Assembly (NCBI GenBank): GCA_016110215.1
Contig: JADWQD010000016.1
Span: forward strand, 920,151-984,150
From: Capronia americana
Lineage: Eukaryota; Ascomycota; Eurotiomycetes; Chaetothyriales; Herpotrichiellaceae
Length of the DNA stretch: 64,000 nt
Direction: 5' to 3'
Of this stretch, positions 1 through 10,906 are shown piece after piece. The position numbers and the translations under genes were made by a program. The notes under the pieces were generated by a model that was given only the letters and a program-made list of their open reading frames with translations, did not search any database and was not told the origin of the DNA. The first letter of the stretch is position 1, and every line of letters begins with the position of its first letter.

Positions 1-3000
1 TCCCGACTCTCTTTTGCGTTTTCTTTCCCCAGCCTGTCGATGCTCTTCATACAGTCTCTCAAGCTCGCGTTCGATCTCGGCAACGCGATCATCGCCATCT
101 GAAGATCTTCGGGTGGCTTCAGAAGACCGTCTAGCTCTTGTCTTTGTCTCTTGACGTGGAGCTTCGGCTTGCTTTGTCGAGATGGCGGCATCAGCAGACT
201 TCCACCGATCGTTGTCAGTTGAACCAATTTTGCGCCTATCATCCTTATCTTTGGCCCGCCTTTCGTTCTGCAGCTGCTCATCGGTCAAGCTGAAGTTGAC
301 GCTACTTCTCGGGTCCTGGGTAGGTAGCTTGGCAGGGCTCGAATCTCGTCTTGGTCGCCTTCTCTCACTTCGCGCCTCTCGTCCTGGGCGTCTTTGGGGC
401 TCTATCGACTGTGTATCGATCTCATTGATGAAAGGTGCCACCGGCACCATTGGCTGCGGCTGCTGGAGTGGGACAGACGTTGATGAAACTCGCGTCATCG
501 GCGGCGTGACTGCTTTCGATGGGGGATCTGATACTGGCCGAGGTTCAACCTCTCGCATCGGTGGCAAGGGACTCACTGGCAGTTCAAGATCTTGCCGGAT
601 CGCGTTTGACGCCATCCATCCACCCATTGCTCCTGCAACCGGTGCAGCGATATTGGTCTGAGCCGTAGAGACGGGGAATGAGTTTGACGGGGCATGACCT
701 GCCTGGTCGTCGTGGTACCTTCGTTGATCTGCCTCTCTGAAATTGTGGCTAGGCCTTGTTGACTTTCGATCTTGAACTAAGGACTCGCGACTTTGTGCAG
801 CAGAAATCCCTCCACCGTACGCCAGCGCGGTGTCAACACTCGTATCAGACTCAGCATCACCATCGGTGTCGTACCATTCGTCATCACGTCCGCCGGTTTC
901 GTGGTCGTCTAGGGATATCCTATGTCCGCTTGCATGTCTGTTGGTTCGGCCTGCATACTTGTCAGCTCCATACCTTCCCTTACCTTTGTCGTGCCTCCGG
1001 TCGACTTCAGATGCGAGCGCTGTGCCCGTAGCCACCATTCCCATCATCGCAGCAGCTGAGTGGTCCCGTTCCGGCCTGCCATGTCGCGTGCGGAGTCGGC
1101 TCGCAGAAGGCTTCCGACGGACAGTGCCCGCTCCATATTGAAGATCCGCGTCCGACGAAGAACTGGAATCATTCGCAAAGTTGAACAGCCCCTTGGCCTT
1201 CTTGCCTTTCTTTGTGTTGGCTGAAGGAGAAGTGAAAAACCCGAGTAGGCCACCGGGGGAATCATTCGTGGTTGAGAGGTCCACATAGGAGTGCATTGGC
1301 GACACCCGTTTGGAGTAGTATCTCCTCCTTGACGTTGGTGATCGACTCCTGCTTCGACTTCGAGGCCGGGTCTTTCTATCCAGTGCCGCAGCACCGATGG
1401 CAGCCCCAGTAACAGCAGCGCCGACACTCGTTGCAGCACCACGAGAGACACCATGCGAGGATGAGCTGGAGGAGGACGAGCGAGATCTCCGTCGTCGGCG
1501 CTTATCCTCGTGGGGTGAATTCTTGATTTTGTTCGTCTTCCTGTCGCTGTCGCGTCTTTGGAGCCTGACATCTCCGTAGCGTTCATACTGGGGCTCATCG
1601 TGGAAACTCACCCTGTTCTGAGTGGCAGGGTGACCCGTCTTGACCGAATACGTGTCATCAAAATCGTGACGTTGCTTGTACATCTCTTCACCCAGTCTGG
1701 CAACACCATAACCGGCCAACCCGCCAAGCACCACCTTCTTGCCAGTCCGTTTCCGTCGCTCTTCGTCAGAAGAGTATCTATACGTCTTGTCCACTCGAGT
1801 AGTGCTTCCGTGCCGACTTCCAGAAGGTGTCCGACGACGATAGCCATGTTTACGAGGCGCGTCCGCGGGTGTACTCATAGGATCGAAGCAGTATTTGCAT
1901 ACACCGATTGCTTCCGTGTATTGCTCATACTGCGCAATTGCTTCAGGATCCCGCCACCAGTCAACAAGTTTGCCAAAGAGGCCCTTATGCTTGTGCCGAT
2001 GTGCTTGATGCATATGGGTGCCATGTGACTGGCCATACCCATTTGCATAGACCGAATTGTGGGTCGAGGTCTGCTGCTGGCCGTGAGAATGATGCTCGTG
2101 AGCATGAGATGACATGTACGCCCCAGCTGCTGCACCAGCGAGTGCCGCGGACCCGCCGTACAGGGCCGCATTGGAATGATGCTGTGAGCCGCCTATTCCG
2201 GGAGGAGCTGAATACGGAGTGAATCCTGGCTGAGACACAGGCGGCGGTCGATTTGGTGTCTGATATGCACTCGCAGACCCTCCCCCGCCGCCGCCCGCAT
2301 AGTACTCTGCTGCAGCCCCAGCCACGGCGGTTGCGGGCGGTGCGAAGCTCATTGCACCAGGTGTCTGCGCAGACGGTGCACTATTCCCCTGCGGCCCAGG
2401 GCTTGATCTGGGACTCGCACCGTAGACGCTGTGTTTGGGTGGTCTGGATGGTCCGGAGCTGAGTCGGGGAGGTTTCGAAGGCGTTGTCTGATGTCCAGAA
2501 TCATTCTCGTAATTGGCGTCGCCGTAAAAGCTCGCGGCAGCACCAATTCGGCCCACGCTGCTGGGCTCAGGTGGAGGTTTTGGTTCTGCCGTCGGTTCCA
2601 TGAGGTGTGCTTGCTCCGCGTTCGTCACAATGCTTGGCTGATTGGGTCGGACGCCAGGTTGGAACAGTACTGATTCTCCATGATCGTTATAATACTCCGC
2701 GGCTAATCCGGGCGGTCGATATGGCTGAGTGTAGGTATCTGGAAATTCCCCCGGGAACTGATTCTGAGGCAAGGCAGCATCGTGATCTCCGAGGGCGCGT
2801 GCGCTTCCCCTCTCCTTCTCCCTCCTGCCCGACTTGCCGGACCTGTGAGAGTCGCGGCGGCTGTCTTCCTTAGTTACGCCGCTCGCGTCCCCACGCCTTC
2901 TGTCATTCTTCGAACCTCTGTCGCCTTTGCTTGACTTCCGCTGCGTATCATCGTAATCGTTCTCTCTTCTGGAATTGTTCCGCCGTCGGCCCCCTATTTC

Positions 3001-3165
3001 TGAGGGTTCTTCTGTAATATTTGTCGTAAACGTGGCGCCATCATCGTCGTCCTCATCTCGTCGAGTCGACCTGCGCCGGGAGGAAGTAGTCATCGAATCG
3101 GCACCGGATCGCCGCCTAGAAGGATCGGGGTCATAGCTGCGACGTCTGTCGGACTTCGATGACAT
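1..3165 (-). CDS. Large Arg/Ser-rich, mostly disordered protein (C-terminus beyond left edge)
   Basis: One uninterrupted frame of 1,055 codons runs from an ATG at 3165 (MSSKSDRRRSYDPDPSRRRS) to the window edge without a stop, so the C-terminus is missing. The protein is strongly biased: RRR/RS clusters, Pro/Gly/Tyr-rich stretches, several Ala/Gly-rich short hydrophobic patches (for example VGAAVTGAAIGAAALD). One ordered-looking island near residues 390-435 contains LFGKLVDWWRDPEAIAQYEQ followed by a CKYCFDP motif. The visible end is a charged helix (EIERELERLYEEHRQ). The Gly/Ala patches between SSSS and RSRSRS runs resemble ascomycete proteins annotated as DUF3824, but that is an impression. 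Function is unknown. No intron is needed in the visible part. The promoter would lie in 3166-3923. Confidence 0.85.
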   Translation of the reverse strand, partial: MSSKSDRRRSYDPDPSRRRSGADSMTTSSRRRSTRRDEDDDDGATFTTNITEEPSEIGGRRRNNSRRENDYDDTQRKSSKGDRGSKNDRRRGDASGVTKEDSRRDSHRSGKSGRREKERGSARALGDHDAALPQNQFPGEFPDTYTQPYRPPGLAAEYYNDHGESVLFQPGVRPNQPSIVTNAEQAHLMEPTAEPKPPPEPSSVGRIGAAASFYGDANYENDSGHQTTPSKPPRLSSGPSRPPKHSVYGASPRSSPGPQGNSAPSAQTPGAMSFAPPATAVAGAAAEYYAGGGGGGSASAYQTPNRPPPVSQPGFTPYSAPPGIGGSQHHSNAALYGGSAALAGAAAGAYMSSHAHEHHSHGQQQTSTHNSVYANGYGQSHGTHMHQAHRHKHKGLFGKLVDWWRDPEAIAQYEQYTEAIGVCKYCFDPMSTPADAPRKHGYRRRTPSGSRHGSTTRVDKTYRYSSDEERRKRTGKKVVLGGLAGYGVARLGEEMYKQRHDFDDTYSVKTGHPATQNRVSFHDEPQYERYGDVRLQRRDSDRKTNKIKNSPHEDKRRRRRSRSSSSSSSSHGVSRGAATSVGAAVTGAAIGAAALDRKTRPRSRSRSRSPTSRRRYYSKRVSPMHSYVDLSTTNDSPGGLLGFFTSPSANTKKGKKAKGLFNFANDSSSSSDADLQYGAGTVRRKPSASRLRTRHGRPERDHSAAAMMGMVATGTALASEVDRRHDKGKGRYGADKYAGRTNRHASGHRISLDDHETGGRDDEWYDTDGDAESDTSVDTALAYGGGISAAQSRESLVQDRKSTRPSHNFREADQRRYHDDQAGHAPSNSFPVSTAQTNIAAPVAGAMGGWMASNAIRQDLELPVSPLPPMREVEPRPVSDPPSKAVTPPMTRVSSTSVPLQQPQPMVPVAPFINEIDTQSIEPQRRPGREARSERRRPRRDSSPAKLPTQDPRSSVNFSLTDEQLQNERRAKDKDDRRKIGSTDNDRWKSADAAISTKQAEAPRQETKTRARRSSEATRRSSDGDDRVAEIERELERLYEEHRQAGERKRKRESG

Positions 3166-3923
3166 TTCTGATCCTGCGCGATCCCGGCCAGAGCTTGATT
3201 TTCCCATGGCGCAAGCGGTTGGGATCGCGAAGCGGTCGGTGCGCACTGAACATGCGGAGTCAGTTCGAGGGAATACGTGGAGTAAGTGTCGTTGGAATTG
3301 GCGGTATCATCACTGGAATGGGATCGATGTCAAGTGTTACAGAACAGATGATTGATGATAACCAGACGGTCGCCTTGTGCAAATGGAAGATCCGTTAGAA
3401 CTGATGTGTGTGGACAGACTGCTTTGCTGGCAGCCGCGCTGATCGAATTGTCTTGCGCGTTATGCAAGTGCGACGGGCCTGAGATTTGAGTGGCTGGGTT
3501 CTCCAACGCCAGAGCTGAAGAAGCACCACAACAGCTCACTCGCCTAACTAGCTTGCCATCCTCGGTTGAACATGTACGTAAGCCACCTACGATGCAATGA
3601 AATAGCTCTTGAGCAGGAATTATCTCGATGAGTTTGTCACGAAGGAATATCGATGGCTGAGTACTAGTAGAGCCAGTGCTTGACGTTCCACAGGATTCAT
3701 CAGTCAATGAATTGAGCCTCGGGCAGCAGCAACACAGCAATGCTCTCAAATTCGGGTTCAGCTGAGCAGGGGTCCTACACAGTAGGCACAGCAGGCCGCA
3801 CACTGATTGGTGCCAAACAAGAGCCGTATCTCACACCTAACAGGCCGCACAGCCAGGCGCCTCTGCCTCATCGTGAAGGCTTCCAGCCATAACATGAAGC
3901 ACAGGGAGATACAACACTTCTGC
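3166..3923. other. Intergenic, no gene seen
   Basis: Holds the upstream region of the disordered-protein gene and the 3' side of the SDR gene. Open frames here have neither codon bias nor recognisable motifs. Confidence 0.6.
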
Positions 3924-4856
3924 TTATTCCTTGTGAGTATAGTACTTCCTCCAGTCGTGAACATCCTTGAATCCCAGAACGTCTCGAATCTTCTTGTTCG
4001 ATAAAGGTGCCTCCCATTCACCCATCTTTCTCGTGATCGGCGTGTTCGGACAGGTCTTCTTCAGATACTCCTCCGTCGGAGTCGCAGTGGTGATGGTGTC
4101 ATTCGTCGCATTGAATACTTGGAAGCCCAAGCCGTCTTTGGCGACGCAGAGATCGCAAATCTGACCAAGGTCCCGCGCATCGATATAGCTCCAAGCGTTC
4201 CTCTTCCTCGTTTCCGGCTTGCCAACAAACCGTGGAAAGTTTTGTTCGTAATCTTGTGGTTCGATCACATTGCCGATAATCAATGCGTAGATATCTATAT
4301 TGAACCGACGGGCAAATGTTCGGGCAATCCTCTCCCCCGCCAGTTTGCTGCAGGCGTATGAGTCCTCCGGGTTACGGTCGTAGTTGTCCTCTTCAAGCGG
4401 GAATTTCGCATAGTCGTCGTCCCCTTGTGTGAAACAGACACCATACGTAGTCTCACTGCTGGCAATGACAATCTTCTTCACTCCCAGTTTGGAAGCTGCC
4501 TCGATCACATTATATGTGCTCATGACATTGCCACGGAACGTTTCGCTGTCCGGTACAATCATATTGCGGGCATATGCAGCAAAATGAATGACGGCGTCGG
4601 GTGGGCCGGGATGCTTTGGTAACTCGTATTCGGCCATCGAGAACAGCGATGATAAGGCATTGAAAACTTGCCCGCTATCGGTGAGGTCAGTCTTCATGGT
4701 GTAGACATTCTTGCCAGCTGGGATATGATCCTTTGGAAAGTCCACCAAGTCGAGATTCAACACTTGGTGTCCTTTCTCCAGAAGGTACGGGATACAGTGT
4801 CGTCCAGCCTTTCCAGACCCGCCGGTGAAGACGATTCTCTTGCCGGAGGTAGCCAT
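3924..4856 (-). CDS. NAD(P)-dependent epimerase/dehydratase (extended SDR)
   Basis: Single exon, 310 aa. The start at 4856 (MATSGKRIVFTGGSGKAGR) is preferred over an in-frame ATG 15 codons upstream because the Rossmann strand should begin within the first ten residues. Seen: a TGGSGKAG dinucleotide-binding loop (about residues 9-16), a DLTDSGQV acidic turn, HFAAYA after strand 4, a SSETTYG active-site segment and YACSK, which gives the YxxxK catalytic pair. The WSYIDARDLGQICDLC segment is typical of sugar-nucleotide epimerase-like SDRs. Length matches the uronate dehydrogenase/UDP-glucose 4-epimerase-like group, which act on sugars or sugar nucleotides in the cytosol; the substrate cannot be told from sequence. 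No signal peptide. The two neighbours are on the same strand, with no sign of a shared pathway. Confidence 0.92.
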   Translation of the reverse strand: MATSGKRIVFTGGSGKAGRHCIPYLLEKGHQVLNLDLVDFPKDHIPAGKNVYTMKTDLTDSGQVFNALSSLFSMAEYELPKHPGPPDAVIHFAAYARNMIVPDSETFRGNVMSTYNVIEAASKLGVKKIVIASSETTYGVCFTQGDDDYAKFPLEEDNYDRNPEDSYACSKLAGERIARTFARRFNIDIYALIIGNVIEPQDYEQNFPRFVGKPETRKRNAWSYIDARDLGQICDLCVAKDGLGFQVFNATNDTITTATPTEEYLKKTCPNTPITRKMGEWEAPLSNKKIRDVLGFKDVHDWRKYYTHKE

Positions 4857-5053
4857 GATTCTCAGGTCGAGGGTATAGCAGTGTGAAATGTAGGCGAACA
4901 CTCACTCTAGATAAGTTCGGAGTGCAAGAGGAGAATTCATGACCAATGTCAAACCGGGAGAAGTGAGGTGATGACATGAGGGCGACCGGGACTGTTGCCG
5001 ATCGTAGCCCGTGTGCGAGCTTCGCTCTACCTCAAATAGGCAGCTCCATCACT

Positions 5054-6490
5054 TCAGAACACGGCACTTCTTTTCCTCTGCAACTTGTTGGCGTCATGGT
5101 CGCTACGTCGGCGGAAATTGAAGATGCTGGATTTCTGCTTCAAGTTCTGCTGTTGCGTAGGTACGGGCGTGAGGAAACTCGACTGGGAGGCGGCTCCCGA
5201 CATGTAAGGAGCAGGAGAGTATCCTCCCCAGGCATTGGCATGTTGAGGCACAGAAGAATACCCCTGCTGCTGCGCTTGATTGTATGCAGATTGTCCGGCT
5301 TCAGAATGATGCCTTCCTTGTCGAGGATCTCGAGGAGGTATGTTTGGGCGAACAGATGCGTCTTCTTGACCATACATGCGCTTCACCCACTCTGTCTCCT
5401 GATCAATTTCGGCTTGTTGCTTTCGTCGCTGTTCCTTTTCCTCCCTTTCCAATAATTGCCTCGTCAACCTTTCCTCTTCCTCTTCTCTGCGCTTCTTTTG
5501 CCGTTCCTCCTCTAGAGCTTGCCTGCGCAGTCGCGCAGCCTCCGCTTCGAGTTCCCACTGAGTTCGAGGGTCGGTTGGAGGCACTCGGGGATCGTGGACG
5601 GGCGATGCCGACTGAGGACGAGCATCCGGGTACAAAATAGTCGGCGCACCGGGGTTGGTTGTGTTGGATTTCTTTCCCGCGCTGAGATTGAAGGTATCTT
5701 TGAGAGTTCCAAAGTATACATCACGTATAACCGCAGCTCCGAGCAGAAGAACCACCTCCAATCCCTTCAGGTCCTCGACGTCGACTCTCTGTAGATTTGG
5801 CTCATACAATGTCAGCTCTTTCAGGCCCTGGAATATCGAGACCGTGATGTCCGGATCTCTGTGTTTCGCCTTGCCCTCGATATCTGTGCTCTTGCCAGAC
5901 ATGAAACAGGCCAGATCTTTTGAGAACTTGCTGTCCTTCTTCCACTTGAAGACAATCTTGGGCGTGACTTCTGAACCTGCAGGATCGTGTTGCGTCCGGT
6001 CTAACACGGAACCCGAAGGCGGCCGGAATGTCTGTTGCGGCATTTCAAATTCCCATGCCGCGGCTTTGTTGAAGCTTGCTGGTCTGTGCCTCACCACGAT
6101 TTGCTGGTCGGGATTGTACAGCTGTATCGCGAACTGGGACGGGAGGATAGGCTCTGGCGGAGGTGGGATTGCACCATTGGCTTTTGCTTGTTCTGACAAT
6201 GGCGGAGGTTGTGTCCACTCCGGAATGAGTAGCACTTCGGCGTAGAGGACATCGGGACTGTAGGCATCGTAGAGAGCAGCAGCGTATCTATTTCTAGATG
6301 CGTGCTGCTCCGGGTCTAGGTGTCGCAGCGTGTAATGAGGCTCGAACTCGGCGCCATGTTGGGAGAAGAGGAAGGTTGACAGTTGCTTCGGTTTATCTTT
6401 GGATGGCTTCAACACGAAGGCTACAGCCGTCAGTCAGTTGTATTTGCCGATACAAGTGTCACACGTACTTGGAAGATTCTCGTCCAGCAT
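5054..6490 (-). CDS. Conserved ascomycete protein with C-terminal charged coiled coil, function unknown
   Basis: Two exons: 6469-6490 and 5054-6420, joined over a 48-nt intron (6421-6468; donor GTACGT, branch CTGAC, acceptor CTGTAG), giving 462 aa. The 9-residue first exon (MLDENLPTF) supplies the only ATG: the long frame itself opens with GTG, and an in-frame stop lies upstream of the chosen start. Residues 1-250 look folded (TFLFSQHGAEFEPHYTLRHL; YAEVLLIPEW; QFAIQLYNPDQQIVVRHRP; VDVEDLKGLEVVLLLGAAVI). A Glu/Arg/Lys-rich coiled coil follows (about 300-365, EEERQKKRREEEEERL), then a Gln/Tyr/Pro-rich tail ending in FNFRRRSDHDANKLQRKRS. I do not recognise a named family. No membrane segment or signal peptide. 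Confidence 0.85.
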
Positions 6491-7021
6491 CTCGTTCAGA
6501 AGACTAGTCGTCGAGGAAGAGTCGGAGGATCACGCTCACGGATCTGCGCATAACGAGGTGGCACTTTCACAGAGGGAAATGGGAGGACACGAACGAAGCT
6601 TTCGTAGAACTACCTTGAGGATTTCAACTTGTAAAGAGCACTCATCATCAACAGGCGCAGCACAGTGTGGTACGCGCCCCTCTTATTGTGGGAGTCTTCT
6701 GGGCACAGCCACGGATCACGAAGCAGCCTTGGGCATGTCACGGCCCAAACATGCCGACGCTTAGGCGACCGGAAGGCTGTGAAATACCCCAGGCTCGCAC
6801 TCGAGGGCCCTAATCAGGCTTAGTGAGACCCAAGCATGAACGGGTCTGTTTACCCCATCGTCCTCTGACCAACCCTTGACGGGGAGTTATGCAAGTGACG
6901 GAATAGTGCAGGAACGCAACTTACTACGATATACAGTAAGGAGGACACGCGTCCAGTCGAAATCGAGGTACTGTGTACTCGGTAGGAATGAATGGATCCT
7001 TGCAGGCATGTTTCCTCATCG
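6491..7021. other. Intergenic, no gene seen
   Basis: Promoter side of the coiled-coil protein gene and 3' side of the FUSC gene, both on the minus strand. No coding signal or RNA gene seen. Confidence 0.6.
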
Positions 7022-10000
7022 CTATTGAAGCCTCAATGCCTCCTCATCCAGCACGCCAAAAAGATTCTCCACCTCCTTTAGCACACTTTCAATCCCGAGG
7101 CTTAGCTGGCCCGTGACCAGGGCATACGTGTACAACAGGCTATAGTCCTCGTCCTTTATTTTCTGCTCCTGTGCATCGCTTCTTCGGTATTCAAATATCT
7201 TTGCCAGTAGCCTGTCCCGCGTGTGCTCAATGCTGGGCAGCGCGTCACTTGTGATTGAGTACTCAAGCTTCATCGAGCTCGCCAGTACGCTGAACAAGTG
7301 ACTAATGCGTCGACACAGCTGTGCTCGCTCATTGGCTGTAGCCTTGAGCAAAGCTTCTTCGCCCGGTGAAGTGTGTGCATCTTTGAGAATCACTTCATTC
7401 ATGGCGTGGAAGCTCCCCAGCATTTGCTCGGTTGCTTTGAGTATCCGACTGTAGGTCGCATGTGGGAACGGACGGCGGAGCTCAAATTCGCTCTTGGAGG
7501 TTTCTGCCAGGCTCTGGAGGTTAGCCAGGAATCTCTGCAGGTAGAACTCTTCCCGGAGATTCATGTATCGATCGGGGTGGAGGCCTTCGGTCAAGGTGGC
7601 CAATGGATCCCTCTTCCAGATTAGTCCCATTCGCAGCCAAAGCAGTGCCAGGCCATCTTTCAATTTTTGCCGCGCGGAGATGGGCCATACGGCTCGGGTA
7701 ATGATCAGCCCCCAGATGCAGCCCGAAATGACGGCGACGACTCGATGTCCGGCAATGGTGAAGATCAAAGGATGCTTGCCGGCGTGCTCTTCGTCCCCAT
7801 CGTCCCCGTCCTCAACTCTTGAAAGACTATACGCATAGAGGGCACTGAGATTGTAGGTCAACATGATGAACCGTCCCATGGGACCTTTGCCTTTTCCAAG
7901 GATGATGTATGCTGTCCAGTATGCCATCCCAAATCCAAGGAGGGCCAGAACAAAGGGGTTCTCCCCTGATATTTCCCACACGGCTATTGCCAGGAAAGCA
8001 CCGAGACAAGTCCCGAGCACTCGCGAGTAGCCTGTAGTATTCGAAGCTCCAATCGTCATGCTGCACACAAGCATATATGTTACCAAGCCCCACTCTCCCC
8101 GCCAGTGCTGGTAAATTGGCCGCGTGGCAGGAATAAAACTTGGCGCCGCGTACAGCATTGCGCCCAGACCAACCTTGATGGCAAACCTTACATCGTCGCG
8201 CTGGAAGAAGGATGCGGCTGCGTACAGGTAACGGAAGAATATTTGTTTGAAGCGTGGTTGGTCTGGCCAATGAGGCTCGTCACGTTGTCGGCCGACCCTG
8301 AGGTTCTTGTTGCTCAATTCGACATCGACCTCATCAGACCTCTTGACCATTTTTGCAAAGTCGGGGTCGAGACCATCCAATTCGGTGTCATCGTGGAACG
8401 ATCGCCAGAACTGCAACCATTGCCAAGTCTTCCCAGCAGGTTGCTCGTCGACTTCAAGCTGGAGTTCATCCAGGATGACGAGATACTCTTTGACGGACTC
8501 GGCGACCTCGACTAGTGAGTAAGAGAAGTGCCCACAGCACGCAGCCGCATCCTCCCAATCAGCCTGAACAGATATCGGTCGGGATCGATCCATGTCCTTT
8601 TCACTGTACACAACAAGGAGCGCCTGACGTCGAGAATTCCGGTACAGGTCCAGTGCGCGGTCGAGACTAGATTTGAATTTTGGGTTCGTTGCGACAGCGT
8701 AGCGTTTAGACGCATCAAATGGACAGTCGTCCAGGATCTCCTTGAGCGTGAAAGCTAGTGATCTCATTGCTGGACCTAGGTTCTGGATGAATAGTTCGAA
8801 GATTTGCGCAGGGGTTCGGAATGATGAGAGCTGTGTAGAAGCAAGCTGTGAGTTCGCCTCCACAGTCGGTGACAGTGGTGTAAAGTAGCTCAAGAGGTCG
8901 CGGTCATTTGCTATCATCCTGGAGCTCTCCATGGAATCCATCCACCCCGGCGTAGTAGGATGCTGTGCTGAGGACTGGACAGAACCGAAAGGAGGCTGTT
9001 TGGTGACCACGAATTGCATGGCCGCAGCACTTCGGAGACCACCAATGCTCTGTGAAATTCGCTGCACGCATTGGGATAGTCTGGCCTCAATCAATGCCTG
9101 TCGCTCGGTGCCTAACAAGTAATGCTCGTATCGTGCTTCTTTCAAATTCTGGGTTATGGTGGAAGACGACTTTTTATGCTGATCGCTGATCCCGTGCAAT
9201 ACATCATCTTCCAGTTCCGCCTCGTTTCCAGACAAGAAGCTACTCGTGATCAGCGCCAGCATGTCAGCAAGAGCGTCGGTCACCTGAATGAGATTCTTCC
9301 TCAGCTTGTGCCTGGCGGAGATGGGAAAGATCAAAATTGAGACAAGCATTGTTGCTAGAACCCCAGCGACAATCATCTTCAGGATCTGGAGGATCGACTT
9401 TGTGGAATAGTCCCCAGCCTGTATGGCGCCCTCTTTCGTGAGGATGGTGACCAGACTCAGGGACACCAGGGAGCATGCTATGTTCACCAAAGGATCATTT
9501 CTCTTCAGCTTGACCCATGCTACAAGCCCGAGGCCGCCACCGACGAAGAAGACCAACACAATAGCATGGCCAACTTCAAGCAGATGGACTGTGTCTGCGA
9601 AGAAAGCCGCAACGCTCATGCTCATGAATGAGACGAGGGCAACGTAGAGAAATGCAGATGTTGCCAGAATGAGGGCATCGAGCATGCTCCCAAGGGATCG
9701 AGCAGGGTGGAAGTAGACTGTGATTGTCGCGACCATGTGCTTGGAGTTCTGTCGGCCGAACAGATCGCTCAATTGCGGGACGAAGGTGGCCAGACTGCCT
9801 AGGAGATATGCGAGGGCGCATTTGAATACTCCTTTGCCAGTATCAGAGAGCATGAATTGCTTGACCTGCTTTGCACGTTCCAAGCTCTTGGAAAGCAGCA
9901 AACCAAGATTTGAAGACACTGGGGGCCCGGATTCACGAAGGCGTCCGAGGAGAGGACTGGCCTCGTCGACGGGGTCGTGGGAGCCATCGAAGGGGTCGAA

Positions 10001-10179
10001 GTTGTGGAGGGTGAAGGTTTTGCTCAATCGCGCGCCGGTAGAAGGATCAATATATGATGATTGACGCAGCTGTCGAGCAGGGTTAGCATGCAACATACGA
10101 CACAGGCGGCACAGCTTACGCTCGCTCTAGGGTTCAGATCAGTCAAGTCGTTATCACTGGCTTCTGAGCGGGAAGTCAT
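7022..10179 (-). CDS. FUSC-family membrane protein (Bre4/aromatic-acid exporter type)
   Basis: Two exons, 10120-10179 and 7022-10069, over a 50-nt intron (10070-10119; donor GTAAGC, branch GCTAAC, acceptor GACAG); 1,035 aa. The first exon encodes MTSRSEASDNDLTDLNPRAS and joins in frame to LRQSSYIDPSTG. An ATG at 10096 lies inside this intron and is rejected as the start. Two hydrophobic blocks of about six helices each (roughly residues 105-275 and 640-800) are separated and followed by long soluble helical regions. The N-terminal block (ALAYLLGSLATFVPQLSDLF, HFP-like HPARSLGSML) and the second block (KVGLGAMLYAAPSFI, MTIGASNTTGYS) are the pattern of fungal FUSC/DUF2421 proteins related to yeast Bre4. 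Such proteins are thought to move aromatic or organic acids or affect trafficking; the substrate is unknown. It shares a 0.7-kb divergent promoter region with the GT25 gene. Confidence 0.92.
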
Positions 10180-10906
10180 ATTGCAGGCGGTCTTCTCAGA
10201 CCATTACCGCCAAGAGGAATGGCTTTGCTTCTAGGTGCCATGCCGGCCTAAGGATAATCATGATGAGAACAGATGGCAATTGTGCACCCAAAGTCGTGGG
10301 ATGTACACATTGTGCTACATTTGGCAAAGCGTTGACAGCTGCTCGTATCCCCTCACTCTTCGACTGACCCCTCGGCTGAATCTCGCCTGGGAAACTCTAA
10401 TGATACGCCACGTTCCAGATGAGGGCTCCTTGCATGTCATTTCGACGGATTTTACCGTGTTCACTTGAGTACTTTTCACACGTTTCAGGAGTCAAGAAAA
10501 ATGAGCCTCCAGTGTATTCCCAGGGATAAATGTAGGCCTCACTGGCCCCTAAAGGAGGCGCAAAGTATTCCCGCTAGGACAGGTTCATCAAATCGAGGCT
10601 GACCTAGAGAACTCACCAACTCCAAGCCATTTGATGACGACCACCATGTGCTCTCTTCTACTAGTTACCAGTTGCCAATAATGGACAGTTATGAGGACGC
10701 ATTCGACGCATTCCAGGCAAGAACATGTTTGTTAACAAAGCCAGAACATCGCCTGGCCTGTGCTTCTCCCGTCGCCCAAGGGCAGTTGAACAAAGGTTTG
10801 ACCATATACTCGAGGTGATAGAAGCTTTCAATCCAATTCCTCGATATTCGGTGGGCTGGACTCTGGTTTGCAAGAAGGCACTCTCCAGTAGCCGTCGGCA
10901 CCGTTC
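10180..10906. promoter_or_regulatory. Divergent promoter region, FUSC gene / GT25 gene
   Basis: 727 bp between two genes transcribed away from each other. No gene seen. It must hold both promoters; no specific operator could be assigned. Confidence 0.5.

Noticed and set aside
10096..10096. ATG at 10096 as start of the FUSC gene
   Set aside because: Lies in a well-formed 50-nt intron; upstream ATG at 10179 joins in frame.
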